Source: Fermentimonas sp. (GTDB lineage: Bacteria; Bacteroidota; Bacteroidia; Bacteroidales; Dysgonomonadaceae). Taken from it: a stretch of DNA of 64,000 bases. Below are positions 39,065-47,999 of this stretch, in pieces (the first letter of the stretch is position 1; each line of letters starts with the position of its first letter). The DNA is taken from positions 186,001-250,000 of the forward strand of contig JADMKP010000007.1 of assembly GCA_015478775.1 (NCBI GenBank), given 5' to 3'. The position numbers were made by a program, and so were the translations under genes. A model generated the notes under the pieces. The model was given only the letters and a program-made list of their open reading frames with translations. It was not told where the DNA came from and made no database searches.

Positions 39065-40402
39065 TCAAACTACACCCTGTGCCATCATTGCATCGGCCAC
39101 TTTCATAAAACCTGCAATATTGGCTCCTTTAACATAGTTGACGTAATCACCATTTCTACCATAAGTAACACACTGTGCATGGATGTTGCTCATTATCTGA
39201 TGCAACCAACGATCCACCTCTTCTTTATCCCACGAAATATGCATTGCATTCTGAGTCATTTCTAAACCAGAACAAGCAACGCCACCGGCATTAACAGCTT
39301 TACCCGGTGCAAACAACATCTCGTTTTCTATAAAGAAATCAACTGCTTCTGCTGTGCAACCCATATTAGAGACCTCTGCAACAAGTATTACTCCATTACT
39401 TTTGAGGATCTTCGCATCTTCAAGATTCAATTCATTTTGAATTGCGCATGGTAAAGCAATATCAACTTTGCATTCCCATGGTTTCTTTCCCGGATAAAAC
39501 TTAGATCGAGGGTACTCATCTGCATAAGGGGCAACAATATCCTCACCCGAATTACGAAGCTCAAGCATAAATCCCAGCTTTTCTGGGGTGTTAATTCCTT
39601 CTTCATCATATATATAGCCATCGGGACCCGAAATAGCTACTACCTTTGCACCCAACTCATTTGCTTTTGTAACAGCACCCCATGCTACGTTTCCAAAACC
39701 AGATACTGCAATGGTTTTACCTCTCAGTGATATATGATACTCATCGCACATCTTTTCCACGAAATACAATGCACCGAAACCGGTAGCTTCGGGACGTAAA
39801 ACTGAACCACCAAATGACATTCCTTTGCCTGTAAACGTACCGGTGTGCTCTCTGGCAAGCTTTTTATACATTCCATACATATAACCCACCTCTCTTGCTC
39901 CAACGCCAATATCGCCTGCAGGCACATCTGTGTCAGGACCAATTACATTCCATAGCTCCATTACAAAAGCCTGGCAGAAACGCATAATCTCGGCCTGCGA
40001 TTTTCCTTTAGGGTTAAAATCCGAGCCACCCTTACCGCCACCCATTGGCAGTGATGTAAGTGCATTCTTAAATGTTTGCTCAAATCCTAAGAATTTAAGT
40101 GAAGATAACGATACAGAAGGATGAAAACGAATTCCACCTTTGTATGGGCCAATTGCTCCATTAAACTGTACACGATATCCAATATTTACATGAACCTTGC
40201 CAGTGTCGTCAACCCAAGGTACTCTAAAGGTATAAATACGGTCGGGCTCAACTATTCGCTCTACTATGCCCGCCTTTTCAAATTCTGGATGCTGATTATA
40301 AACCTCTTCTATTGAATCTAAAACCTCTCTCACAGCTTGTAAGAATTCAGATTCCCCTTGATGCCTTGCCTCAAGCTGTGACATTATGTTATTCACTTGC
40401 AT
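39065..40402 (-). CDS. gdhA: NADP-type glutamate dehydrogenase
   Basis: GGIRFHPSVSLSSLKFLGFEQTFKNALTSLPMGGGKGGSDFNPKGKS; GFGNVAWGA. Start placed at ATG 40402 (MQVNNIMSQLEARHQGE), not at 40471. Confidence 0.96.
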   Translation of the reverse strand: MQVNNIMSQLEARHQGESEFLQAVREVLDSIEEVYNQHPEFEKAGIVERIVEPDRIYTFRVPWVDDTGKVHVNIGYRVQFNGAIGPYKGGIRFHPSVSLSSLKFLGFEQTFKNALTSLPMGGGKGGSDFNPKGKSQAEIMRFCQAFVMELWNVIGPDTDVPAGDIGVGAREVGYMYGMYKKLAREHTGTFTGKGMSFGGSVLRPEATGFGALYFVEKMCDEYHISLRGKTIAVSGFGNVAWGAVTKANELGAKVVAISGPDGYIYDEEGINTPEKLGFMLELRNSGEDIVAPYADEYPRSKFYPGKKPWECKVDIALPCAIQNELNLEDAKILKSNGVILVAEVSNMGCTAEAVDFFIENEMLFAPGKAVNAGGVACSGLEMTQNAMHISWDKEEVDRWLHQIMSNIHAQCVTYGRNGDYVNYVKGANIAGFMKVADAMMAQGVV

Positions 40403-40652
40403 ATAATTAAATTTATTGATTTGGTATGTCTTATTTGGTCTTAAATAGATAATTGTTACGGTTATTAACAAAGATAGAGTTATTTTTTGAAATGGAGCAT
40501 AAAACCGATAGAAACATCTTTAATATTAAGGTTGTTTCATTAATTAAAGTTTCGCTTTTTAACGTTTAAATATTACTTTTGTTATGTACTTAATTCATTA
40601 TTGAGTTAAACAAAGTAAAGTCCTTTACTGTGATCATTTGAAAATTAAATTG

Positions 40653-41393
40653 ATGGCAAAGAACAAATTGGCCAAATTTGCCGAAATGGCTTCCTACGAT
40701 AATGTTTTCCATACGCCTTACGAGAAGTTGAGGGAAGAAGGGTTTTCTCTTAAAGGGAAATGGCACACCTATTTTAAAAACAACAATCCTATAATTTTAG
40801 AGCTTGGATGCGGCAAAGGAGAATATACCGTGGGGCTTGCACGCGATTTCCCTGAAAACAATTTTGTAGGTATCGATATTAAAGGTGCCAGAATATGGTC
40901 GGGGGCCACACAAGCTAGAACAGAAAAACTAAATAATGCAGCTTTTCTACGAACACATATAGAACTAATAAATAACTTTTTTTCTGAAGATGAAGTATCT
41001 GAAATATGGATTACATTCCCAGATCCTCAGATGAGAAAAGTCAATAAAAGGCTTACATCCACACGTTTCATGCAAGAGTATAGCAGAATCTTAAAGACAA
41101 ATGGAATAATTCATCTTAAAACAGATAGTAATTTTCTGTATGGCTATACCAAAGAAATGATTAAAACAAATAACCTAACGGTATTATTCGATACTCAAGA
41201 TCTGTATAATTCAAACCCCGAAGATAAGATTCTTGGTATACAAACTTTTTATGAACAACAGTGGCTCGAACGAGGTTTAAACATTAAGTATATCAAATTT
41301 ATATGTCCCAAAGATAAAGAATGGACGGAGTCGGAAGTAGAAATCGAAAAGGATGAATATAGAAGTTTTGGGCGCAATAGACGAACTGAATAA
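40653..41393 (+). CDS. trmB: tRNA (guanine-N7-)-methyltransferase
   Basis: [51 protein letters not shown]. Preferred start [12 protein letters not shown] at ATG 40653. Confidence 0.93.
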   Translation: MAKNKLAKFAEMASYDNVFHTPYEKLREEGFSLKGKWHTYFKNNNPIILELGCGKGEYTVGLARDFPENNFVGIDIKGARIWSGATQARTEKLNNAAFLRTHIELINNFFSEDEVSEIWITFPDPQMRKVNKRLTSTRFMQEYSRILKTNGIIHLKTDSNFLYGYTKEMIKTNNLTVLFDTQDLYNSNPEDKILGIQTFYEQQWLERGLNIKYIKFICPKDKEWTESEVEIEKDEYRSFGRNRRTE

Positions 41394-41401
41394 TTATAAT
41401 T

Positions 41402-42508
41402 ATGGCAATATATCCACAGCTTATTATTGATGCACTTAAAAATGTGCGTTATCCTGGAACAGGTCAGGACATAGTCTCTGCAGGAATGTTAGCAGATGAT
41501 ATCAGAATTGATGGTATGAAGGTAAGCTTCTCGCTTATCACCGAAAAAGTGAATGACCCCTTTATAAGATCATTAGTAAAGATGGCCGAACAGGCAATCC
41601 TGTCATTAGATAAAGACATCGATATAATAGGAAACATTGAAATTAAATCGAGACAAGCACCAAGACCCGAACTACCTCAATTACTACCGGGTGTGAAGAA
41701 TATAATAGCTGTTGCTTCCGGAAAAGGAGGAGTTGGAAAAAGCACTGTATGTACTAATCTGGCAGTGGCTTTAGCGCAAAAGGGTTATAAAGTGGGACTA
41801 CTAGATGCCGATATCTTCGGACCTTCTGTTCCAAAGATGCTAAACGTGGAAAGCTCTGCGCCTGTCTTGGAGAAAAAGGATGGACGTGATCTTATTGTAC
41901 CAATTGAAAACTACGGCATTAAGATGCTCTCAATTGGCTTCTTTGTAAATAGAGATGACGCAGTTGTCTGGCGTGGAGCGATGGCAAGTAACGCATTAAA
42001 ACAGTTAATTGCTGATGCCGATTGGGGTGAATTAGATTATTTCCTTATCGACTTCCCCCCGGGTACAAGCGATATTCATTTGACACTCGTGCAAACTGTT
42101 CCTATAACTGGTGCTGTAATTGTAAGCACTCCTCAGGAGGTAGCGCTAGCAGATGCAAGAAAAGGAATTAGCATGTTTACAGGTGATAAGGTGAACGTTC
42201 CTATTCTTGGACTTGTAGAAAATATGGCATGGTTTACTCCTGCAGAACTACCGGAAAACAGATATTATATATTTGGAAAAGAAGGTTGTAAAAGACTTGC
42301 CGAGGAGCAGGGATACGAGTTGCTTGGTCAGATTCCCGTAGTTCAAAGCATTCGTGAAGGCGGAGATGATGGCACACCGGTGGCACTCAATAGCGACTCT
42401 GTAACAGGTATGGCATTTAGTGCACTTGCCGATAAGGTTATTGCCTCAGTTGACAAACGCAATAGTGAACTGCCTCAGTCTCATATTGTTGAAGTAAAGA
42501 AAAAATAA
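41402..42508 (+). CDS. Mrp/NBP35-type Fe-S carrier ATPase
   Basis: N-terminal MIP18-like region; AVASGKGGVGKSTVCTNLAVALAQKGYKVGLLDADIFGPSVPKML; LIDFPPGTSDIHLTL. Confidence 0.95.
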   Translation: MAIYPQLIIDALKNVRYPGTGQDIVSAGMLADDIRIDGMKVSFSLITEKVNDPFIRSLVKMAEQAILSLDKDIDIIGNIEIKSRQAPRPELPQLLPGVKNIIAVASGKGGVGKSTVCTNLAVALAQKGYKVGLLDADIFGPSVPKMLNVESSAPVLEKKDGRDLIVPIENYGIKMLSIGFFVNRDDAVVWRGAMASNALKQLIADADWGELDYFLIDFPPGTSDIHLTLVQTVPITGAVIVSTPQEVALADARKGISMFTGDKVNVPILGLVENMAWFTPAELPENRYYIFGKEGCKRLAEEQGYELLGQIPVVQSIREGGDDGTPVALNSDSVTGMAFSALADKVIASVDKRNSELPQSHIVEVKKK

Positions 42509-42514
42509 TACTCT

Positions 42515-43051
42515 ATGATACATCCTCTGAGTCATTTCAAATACTGTCCTAAGTGCGGGTCTTCTAACTTTAAAGAAAAAAACGACAAGTCCAAAAGCTG
42601 TTCTAATTGCGGCTTTAACTACTATTTCAACTCCTCAGCAGCAGTGGTTGCAGTAATAGAAAACAATAAAAGAGAAATATTAGTAGCACGTAGAGCAAAA
42701 GACCCTGCCATGGACACTTTCGACCTTCCCGGTGGTTTTATAGATATGTTTGAAACGGCTGAAGAGGCGGCTTACAGAGAAATTAAAGAAGAGACATGTT
42801 TAATTGTAAAAACAACAGAATATCTCTTTTCAATTCCCAACATTTATCTCTACTCGGACTTTGAAGTACACACTGTTGATATGTTCTTCAAATGCACAGT
42901 AGATGATTTTAGTGAATTAAAAGCTCAGGATGATGTTTCGGAACTGTTTTTTATTCCATTTACTGAACTTAATCCTTCAGATTTTGGTTTGATATCAGTA
43001 CGCAAGGGAGTTGAGAAACTACTTTCTCAAAATGAACACATAATTATTTAA
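42515..43051 (+). CDS. NUDIX hydrolase with N-terminal zinc ribbon
   Basis: CPKCGSSNFKEKNDKSKSCSNCGFNYYFN; Nudix box GGFIDMFETAEEAAYREIKEET. Confidence 0.93.
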   Translation: MIHPLSHFKYCPKCGSSNFKEKNDKSKSCSNCGFNYYFNSSAAVVAVIENNKREILVARRAKDPAMDTFDLPGGFIDMFETAEEAAYREIKEETCLIVKTTEYLFSIPNIYLYSDFEVHTVDMFFKCTVDDFSELKAQDDVSELFFIPFTELNPSDFGLISVRKGVEKLLSQNEHIII

Positions 43052-43084
43052 TCAAAAAAAAATATTCCATATATACTTAAACAC

Positions 43085-46072
43085 ATGAGAAAAATCATTT
43101 TAATAATTACACTTGCTATTATTACGCAAGTAACATTTGCTCAGAATACGGTATATAATACACAACCGGAACTTCTGTTTAATCAGGGAAAAGAGATGTT
43201 CCTTGGAGGTAATTGGAACGGTGCTGTAGATCTGTTACAAAAATTCTCTAAAGAGAGTAAAGACAAACAGCTAAAGGAAGAAGCAGAATATATGATTGCT
43301 GTTGCCTTTTTTCGTAAAGGAAACGTAAACAGTGATTTAAAAATGAAGGAGTTTCTTGAAAAATATCCTGAAACTGTTCACATCAATCAAATCAATTTTC
43401 TTATCGCTTCTCATTATTTCGATAATAAAGATTGGAGCAAAGCATTACTATGGTTTAATCTTGCCGACCTCGACTACCTAAAGGTTTCTGAACAAGAGGA
43501 TTATAGTTTCCGTACTGGTTATACTAATCTACAGTTGGCCAATTATGATGAAGCAAGAAGATATTTTGGTTTGCTTTCACAGAATAGTACTCAATATCGC
43601 GATGCTGGCAACTTCTATCTTGGTTATATCGACTATTCAAATGGTGATTACCAAAGTGCACTACAACGTTTCCAAAGTCTAAGAAATAATCCTGAATATG
43701 AAGAAGAAGTTGCTTTCTATACTGCACAAGCTACATTTTTTGAGGGCAGAATAGATGAAGCAATTAAGTTATCTGATGCATTCCTTAACAGATATCCACA
43801 TAGCCTACATGCAACAGAGTTGAATAGAGTGCTTGGAAATAGCTATTATCGTTTGGGACAACCCTCACGTGCTATTCCATATTACGAGAAATATATGTAC
43901 ATGGCAGATAAACCATTACGTGGAGATGCATACTTCATGGGTTTATCATATTTCGAGACAGCCAAATACAACGAAGCATTGCAAATGTTTCAGCAAGCAG
44001 TGGGTGTTTCTGACGAGCTATCGCAAAATGCTCAACTGCAATTAGGGCAAACATATCTGAAACTTAATCAAAAACAACAGGCTCAAATGGCATTTGAGGC
44101 GGCCTCACGCGACAATTACAGTCCGCAGGTTCGCGAAACTGCTATGTTCAACTATGCACTGTTATCGCACGAAACAAACTTCTCTGTTTTCAGTGAATCA
44201 ATTACTCTTTTTGAGAACTTCCTCAGAGAGTTTCCAAACTCACAATATAGAGATCAGGTAAATGATATACTTGCCGAGACTTTCCTTACTACCAAAGATT
44301 ACCGGGCAGCATTAAATGCAATAAACAGGATAAATAGTCCTGGCAACCGTATTCTCGAAGCTAAGCAGATGGTACTCTTTCAGCTTGGTGCACAAGATTT
44401 TATAAATGGAAATATGTCTGATGCCATACAAAACTTCAATAATAGTATAGGTATAGGAAACTTAAACCCGCAGGCACGCAACAGTTCATTATACTGGAGA
44501 GGTGAAACTTACTACAGAATGGGCAACTACACAAATGCAACCAACGATTTCAGACAGTTTACACAAAATGCTTCTTCAACAGACACAAACTGGTCGATGG
44601 GTTGGTATAACCTCGGTTACTCTCTTTTCAAACAGCAGCAATACGATCAGGCTGTTCCTGCTTTTCAACGATATATATCGGCAGAAACAGATCGCAAAAA
44701 AGCTGAATATGCCGATGCTTTAAATAGAATTGGCGACAGTTACTATTTTAATCGCAACTTCAATGAAGCTGAAAGATATTATTCGCAAGCAGCAGATGCA
44801 AATCCTTCGGCAGCCGACTATGCCGCGTATCAAAGAGCATTTGTATTGGGGCTTCAGCATAACTATCAGGGAAAGATAAATGCATTAGACAACCTGATGA
44901 GCAGATACCCAAGCTCTCAATATTTTGATGATGCTCTATATGAAAAAAGTCGTGCTTTAACAATGCTCAACAGAGAAAATGAAGCAATTGCTATTTTACA
45001 ACGACTACTCAACGATTTCCCAAGGAGCTCACTAGCAAGTCAGGGTGGAGTGCAGTTAGGTCAGCTTTATTACAATACCAACAACTTTCAACAAAGTATA
45101 AATGCTTATAAGACTGTGATATCCAACTTCCCCGGTTCTGATGATGCACGCAATGCGTTAGTGTCTATGGAAACTGTTTACAGGGATATGAACGACATTC
45201 AGTCTTATGTGGACTATGCCAATGCACTTCCTGGTGGATTACGCATTACTACATCAAAACAAGACTCTCTCACTTATCTTGCTGCCGAAAGCGCTTATAT
45301 GAGAGGAAATCGCACTGAAGCAGAATCTGCAATGACAAGATACTTGCAAACCTATCCAAATGGTGCATATAGTAGTGATGCTCACTATTATATGGCTGTA
45401 ATCTCAGATGAGAAAAACAATAAAGATCAGGCTCTATCGCATTTTCGTAGAGTTATAGATGCCGGAAACGTTAAATTCCTTGACAATGCTCTCATTTACA
45501 CTTCACAAACAGAGTATCAAAACGGAAATTACAGAGAGGCACTAGCCGATTACTCAAGATTGGCAAACTCGGCACGAAATGCTACTAACAAACAGCTTGG
45601 TCAAATGGGTGTAGTACGCACACAATCGCAATTGGACAACCATCACGAAGCCACAAGAGCTGCAACAGAACTGCTTGCCAACAGCAACCTTTCACCTGAA
45701 ACTATCACAGAAGCAAGGTATCTTCGTGGAAAAGCTTATCAGCAGGTGAATGAAATAGAAAGTGCAGTTGAAGACTTCCAGTTCATCGCCAACGACACTC
45801 GTAGTATTTATGGTGCTGAAGCTCAGTTTATTTTAGCAGATACATTTTACAAATGGAAATCATACGACAGAGCCGAGGCGCAAGTAAAGGAATTTATGCA
45901 AAAAGGCACTCCTCATCAGTATTGGATGGCTCGCTCAATGATTGTATTATCAGACACATATAAGGCCAAGGGCGATGAATTTCAGTCTAAGCAATACCTC
46001 GAGAGCTTAAAAAATAATTATAAAGGAGGCGAAGCTGATATTCAACAAATGATTAATGAAAGGTTAAACTAA
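43085..46072 (+). CDS. Large exported tetratricopeptide-repeat protein
   Basis: 995 aa; signal peptide; many TPR/YbgF-like units (YRMGNYTNATNDFRQFTQ, YFNRNFNEAERYYSQAADANPSAADYAAYQRAF, ...). Confidence 0.9.
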   Translation: MRKIILIITLAIITQVTFAQNTVYNTQPELLFNQGKEMFLGGNWNGAVDLLQKFSKESKDKQLKEEAEYMIAVAFFRKGNVNSDLKMKEFLEKYPETVHINQINFLIASHYFDNKDWSKALLWFNLADLDYLKVSEQEDYSFRTGYTNLQLANYDEARRYFGLLSQNSTQYRDAGNFYLGYIDYSNGDYQSALQRFQSLRNNPEYEEEVAFYTAQATFFEGRIDEAIKLSDAFLNRYPHSLHATELNRVLGNSYYRLGQPSRAIPYYEKYMYMADKPLRGDAYFMGLSYFETAKYNEALQMFQQAVGVSDELSQNAQLQLGQTYLKLNQKQQAQMAFEAASRDNYSPQVRETAMFNYALLSHETNFSVFSESITLFENFLREFPNSQYRDQVNDILAETFLTTKDYRAALNAINRINSPGNRILEAKQMVLFQLGAQDFINGNMSDAIQNFNNSIGIGNLNPQARNSSLYWRGETYYRMGNYTNATNDFRQFTQNASSTDTNWSMGWYNLGYSLFKQQQYDQAVPAFQRYISAETDRKKAEYADALNRIGDSYYFNRNFNEAERYYSQAADANPSAADYAAYQRAFVLGLQHNYQGKINALDNLMSRYPSSQYFDDALYEKSRALTMLNRENEAIAILQRLLNDFPRSSLASQGGVQLGQLYYNTNNFQQSINAYKTVISNFPGSDDARNALVSMETVYRDMNDIQSYVDYANALPGGLRITTSKQDSLTYLAAESAYMRGNRTEAESAMTRYLQTYPNGAYSSDAHYYMAVISDEKNNKDQALSHFRRVIDAGNVKFLDNALIYTSQTEYQNGNYREALADYSRLANSARNATNKQLGQMGVVRTQSQLDNHHEATRAATELLANSNLSPETITEARYLRGKAYQQVNEIESAVEDFQFIANDTRSIYGAEAQFILADTFYKWKSYDRAEAQVKEFMQKGTPHQYWMARSMIVLSDTYKAKGDEFQSKQYLESLKNNYKGGEADIQQMINERLN

Positions 46073-46117
46073 ATCGACCATCAAAAATTAAAAAACTGAA
46101 AACTGAAATAACTAAAT

Positions 46118-47836
46118 ATGAAGAAAACATTTGTTATAATAGCAGCACTGGCATTGTCAATTGGACTATTTGCACAGACACAAGACTCATTATTGAGACG
46201 ACAAATGGAGCTTGAGCGTGAGTTCAACCCCACCCTTCTGGATGCTGATAAGATAAACTCACTGCCCGCTTTGCGTGAGCCTACAATTCAAAAGGCTAAC
46301 ACAAATTACTCAACTTGGGCAGGAAGGGTTACCCCGCCAATTGAAATTGCACTTCCTCGTCCGGGCAGTATAATGACAGATATTCCGTTTAGTACGAAAA
46401 GGGGTTATCTATTCTTAAATGCTGGTAATTATGCCAATATAAATGGAGCTTTTGGTTATAGATTAGTTGAGGATGAGAAGAATAACCTCTCGTTCTCTTT
46501 TCTGCACAACTCCACAAACGGAGATATTAGCTATACTCAGGAGCCGCAGGATGGAGTAGCAGGAAATAGTAATAATGCATATTTAATGGATAACCTGGGG
46601 CAGCTTAACTATATGCACCTTGCAGAATCGCTTAAGCTAAATATGCACCTCTCTTATCTCAATTCTCAATTTAATTATTACGGCAACCCTTTTGAGAATG
46701 AAAGATATTTTGGTAACGAGAAATATAATCTGGGAATGTTGAATGCAAAGGTTGCATTAGAGTCTGCTGAGTCTGACCTGTTGAATTACAGAGGGTTCAT
46801 CGATTTCAAGAACTTCAATACAAAGCAAAGCCAAACGCCTCAATTCGACTGGATGAAGGGTAATCAAATTCACGCATTTGTAGGTTTCGACAAACCATTC
46901 AGAAACAGCAGCAAGATAGGTGTTGATGGTTCTATCATAACCACTTTCTACAATGGTAGCGCCGATAATTACTTTTTGTTTAATGCAGCACCATATGTTT
47001 TATTGGGAAGTGCCAATACTCATGCAAAACTGGGAGTAGATCTGCTTTTTCAGAACTCAGAAAATGCAAAAATGAGGATTGTACCTAACGTTGATCTTAT
47101 GTGGGGACTAACCGAACGCTCATCGTTATACGCAAAAATACATGGAGGGTTTAAGCACAATACGCTTTCCGAAATTATGACTGAATCAAGATATATTCTC
47201 ACTTCAAATCCTATTAGAGCATCATTCTCACACATAGATTTAGAGGTAGGAACCAAAATTGGTGAGGTTAGTGGATTCAGATTCGATGTTTTTGGTGGAT
47301 ATAAGAAAACCGACGATGAGCATTTCTTGATATTAAATGGCAGAGATATTATTGGTGAAGATGCTTTAGGTCCGTTTATGGAAACAATTAAACCAATATA
47401 CGGTACTCTTACTCATTCATATATCGGTGGTATGATACACTCTAATATCTGGTCGCCGCTTGATGTTTCACTCAGGCTTAAAAAGAATTTTTATGACGTT
47501 ACTGAAGTTATGAATAACGATACAGAAATTGCTGATGCTAAAGCTTATAATATGCCCGGTGTCGATATAGATATCATAGCATCTCTTGAGTTGATTCAAA
47601 ACCTTAAGCTTACCTTCAACTATTATTTTGAAGGTGATAGGTGGACCAATTATGAGAATAGAAATATAAAAATGGATAACATAAACGACCTGAATGTTGG
47701 TGGTGTGTATGATATCAATGAATCGTTTTCTCTAAATATTAAAGCAAACAATATTCTTTCGCAAAAATATGATATCTGGTATGGTTATCCTGCACAAGGA
47801 ATAAACGTGGCTGGGGGTTTTACATTAAAATTCTAG
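46118..47836 (+). CDS. TonB-dependent-receptor-like outer-membrane barrel without recognisable plug
   Basis: Signal peptide; short N-terminal REFNPTLLDADKINSLPALREP segment; beta-barrel strands; C-terminal NILSQKYDIWYGYPAQGINVAGGFTLKF. Confidence 0.75.
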   Translation: MKKTFVIIAALALSIGLFAQTQDSLLRRQMELEREFNPTLLDADKINSLPALREPTIQKANTNYSTWAGRVTPPIEIALPRPGSIMTDIPFSTKRGYLFLNAGNYANINGAFGYRLVEDEKNNLSFSFLHNSTNGDISYTQEPQDGVAGNSNNAYLMDNLGQLNYMHLAESLKLNMHLSYLNSQFNYYGNPFENERYFGNEKYNLGMLNAKVALESAESDLLNYRGFIDFKNFNTKQSQTPQFDWMKGNQIHAFVGFDKPFRNSSKIGVDGSIITTFYNGSADNYFLFNAAPYVLLGSANTHAKLGVDLLFQNSENAKMRIVPNVDLMWGLTERSSLYAKIHGGFKHNTLSEIMTESRYILTSNPIRASFSHIDLEVGTKIGEVSGFRFDVFGGYKKTDDEHFLILNGRDIIGEDALGPFMETIKPIYGTLTHSYIGGMIHSNIWSPLDVSLRLKKNFYDVTEVMNNDTEIADAKAYNMPGVDIDIIASLELIQNLKLTFNYYFEGDRWTNYENRNIKMDNINDLNVGGVYDINESFSLNIKANNILSQKYDIWYGYPAQGINVAGGFTLKF

Positions 47837-47960
47837 GCAAAAAAACCATATTATAAATGAGGTAAAACTGGTCTAAAAACTATTTTTAATAAATCATCCT
47901 TCCTCATTACGACTAGTTTGTGTACTTTTACGCCAACTAGCACATCATTCATTATAACTG

Positions 47961-47986
47961 CACTTCATACATTATAGTATGAAGTG
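47961..47986. promoter_or_regulatory. Perfect inverted repeat in the PBP1A upstream/leader region
   Basis: CACTTCATAC-attata-GTATGAAGTG, ending 13 nt before the ATG at 48000; no T-run follows. Confidence 0.6.
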
Positions 47987-47999
47987 ACTCTTCTAAATT

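Noticed and set aside
40403-40471. N-terminal extension of gdhA (MLITVTIIYLRPNKTYQINKFNY)
   Set aside because: Not typical of GDH; MQVNNIMSQLEARHQGE at 40402 is the plausible start.
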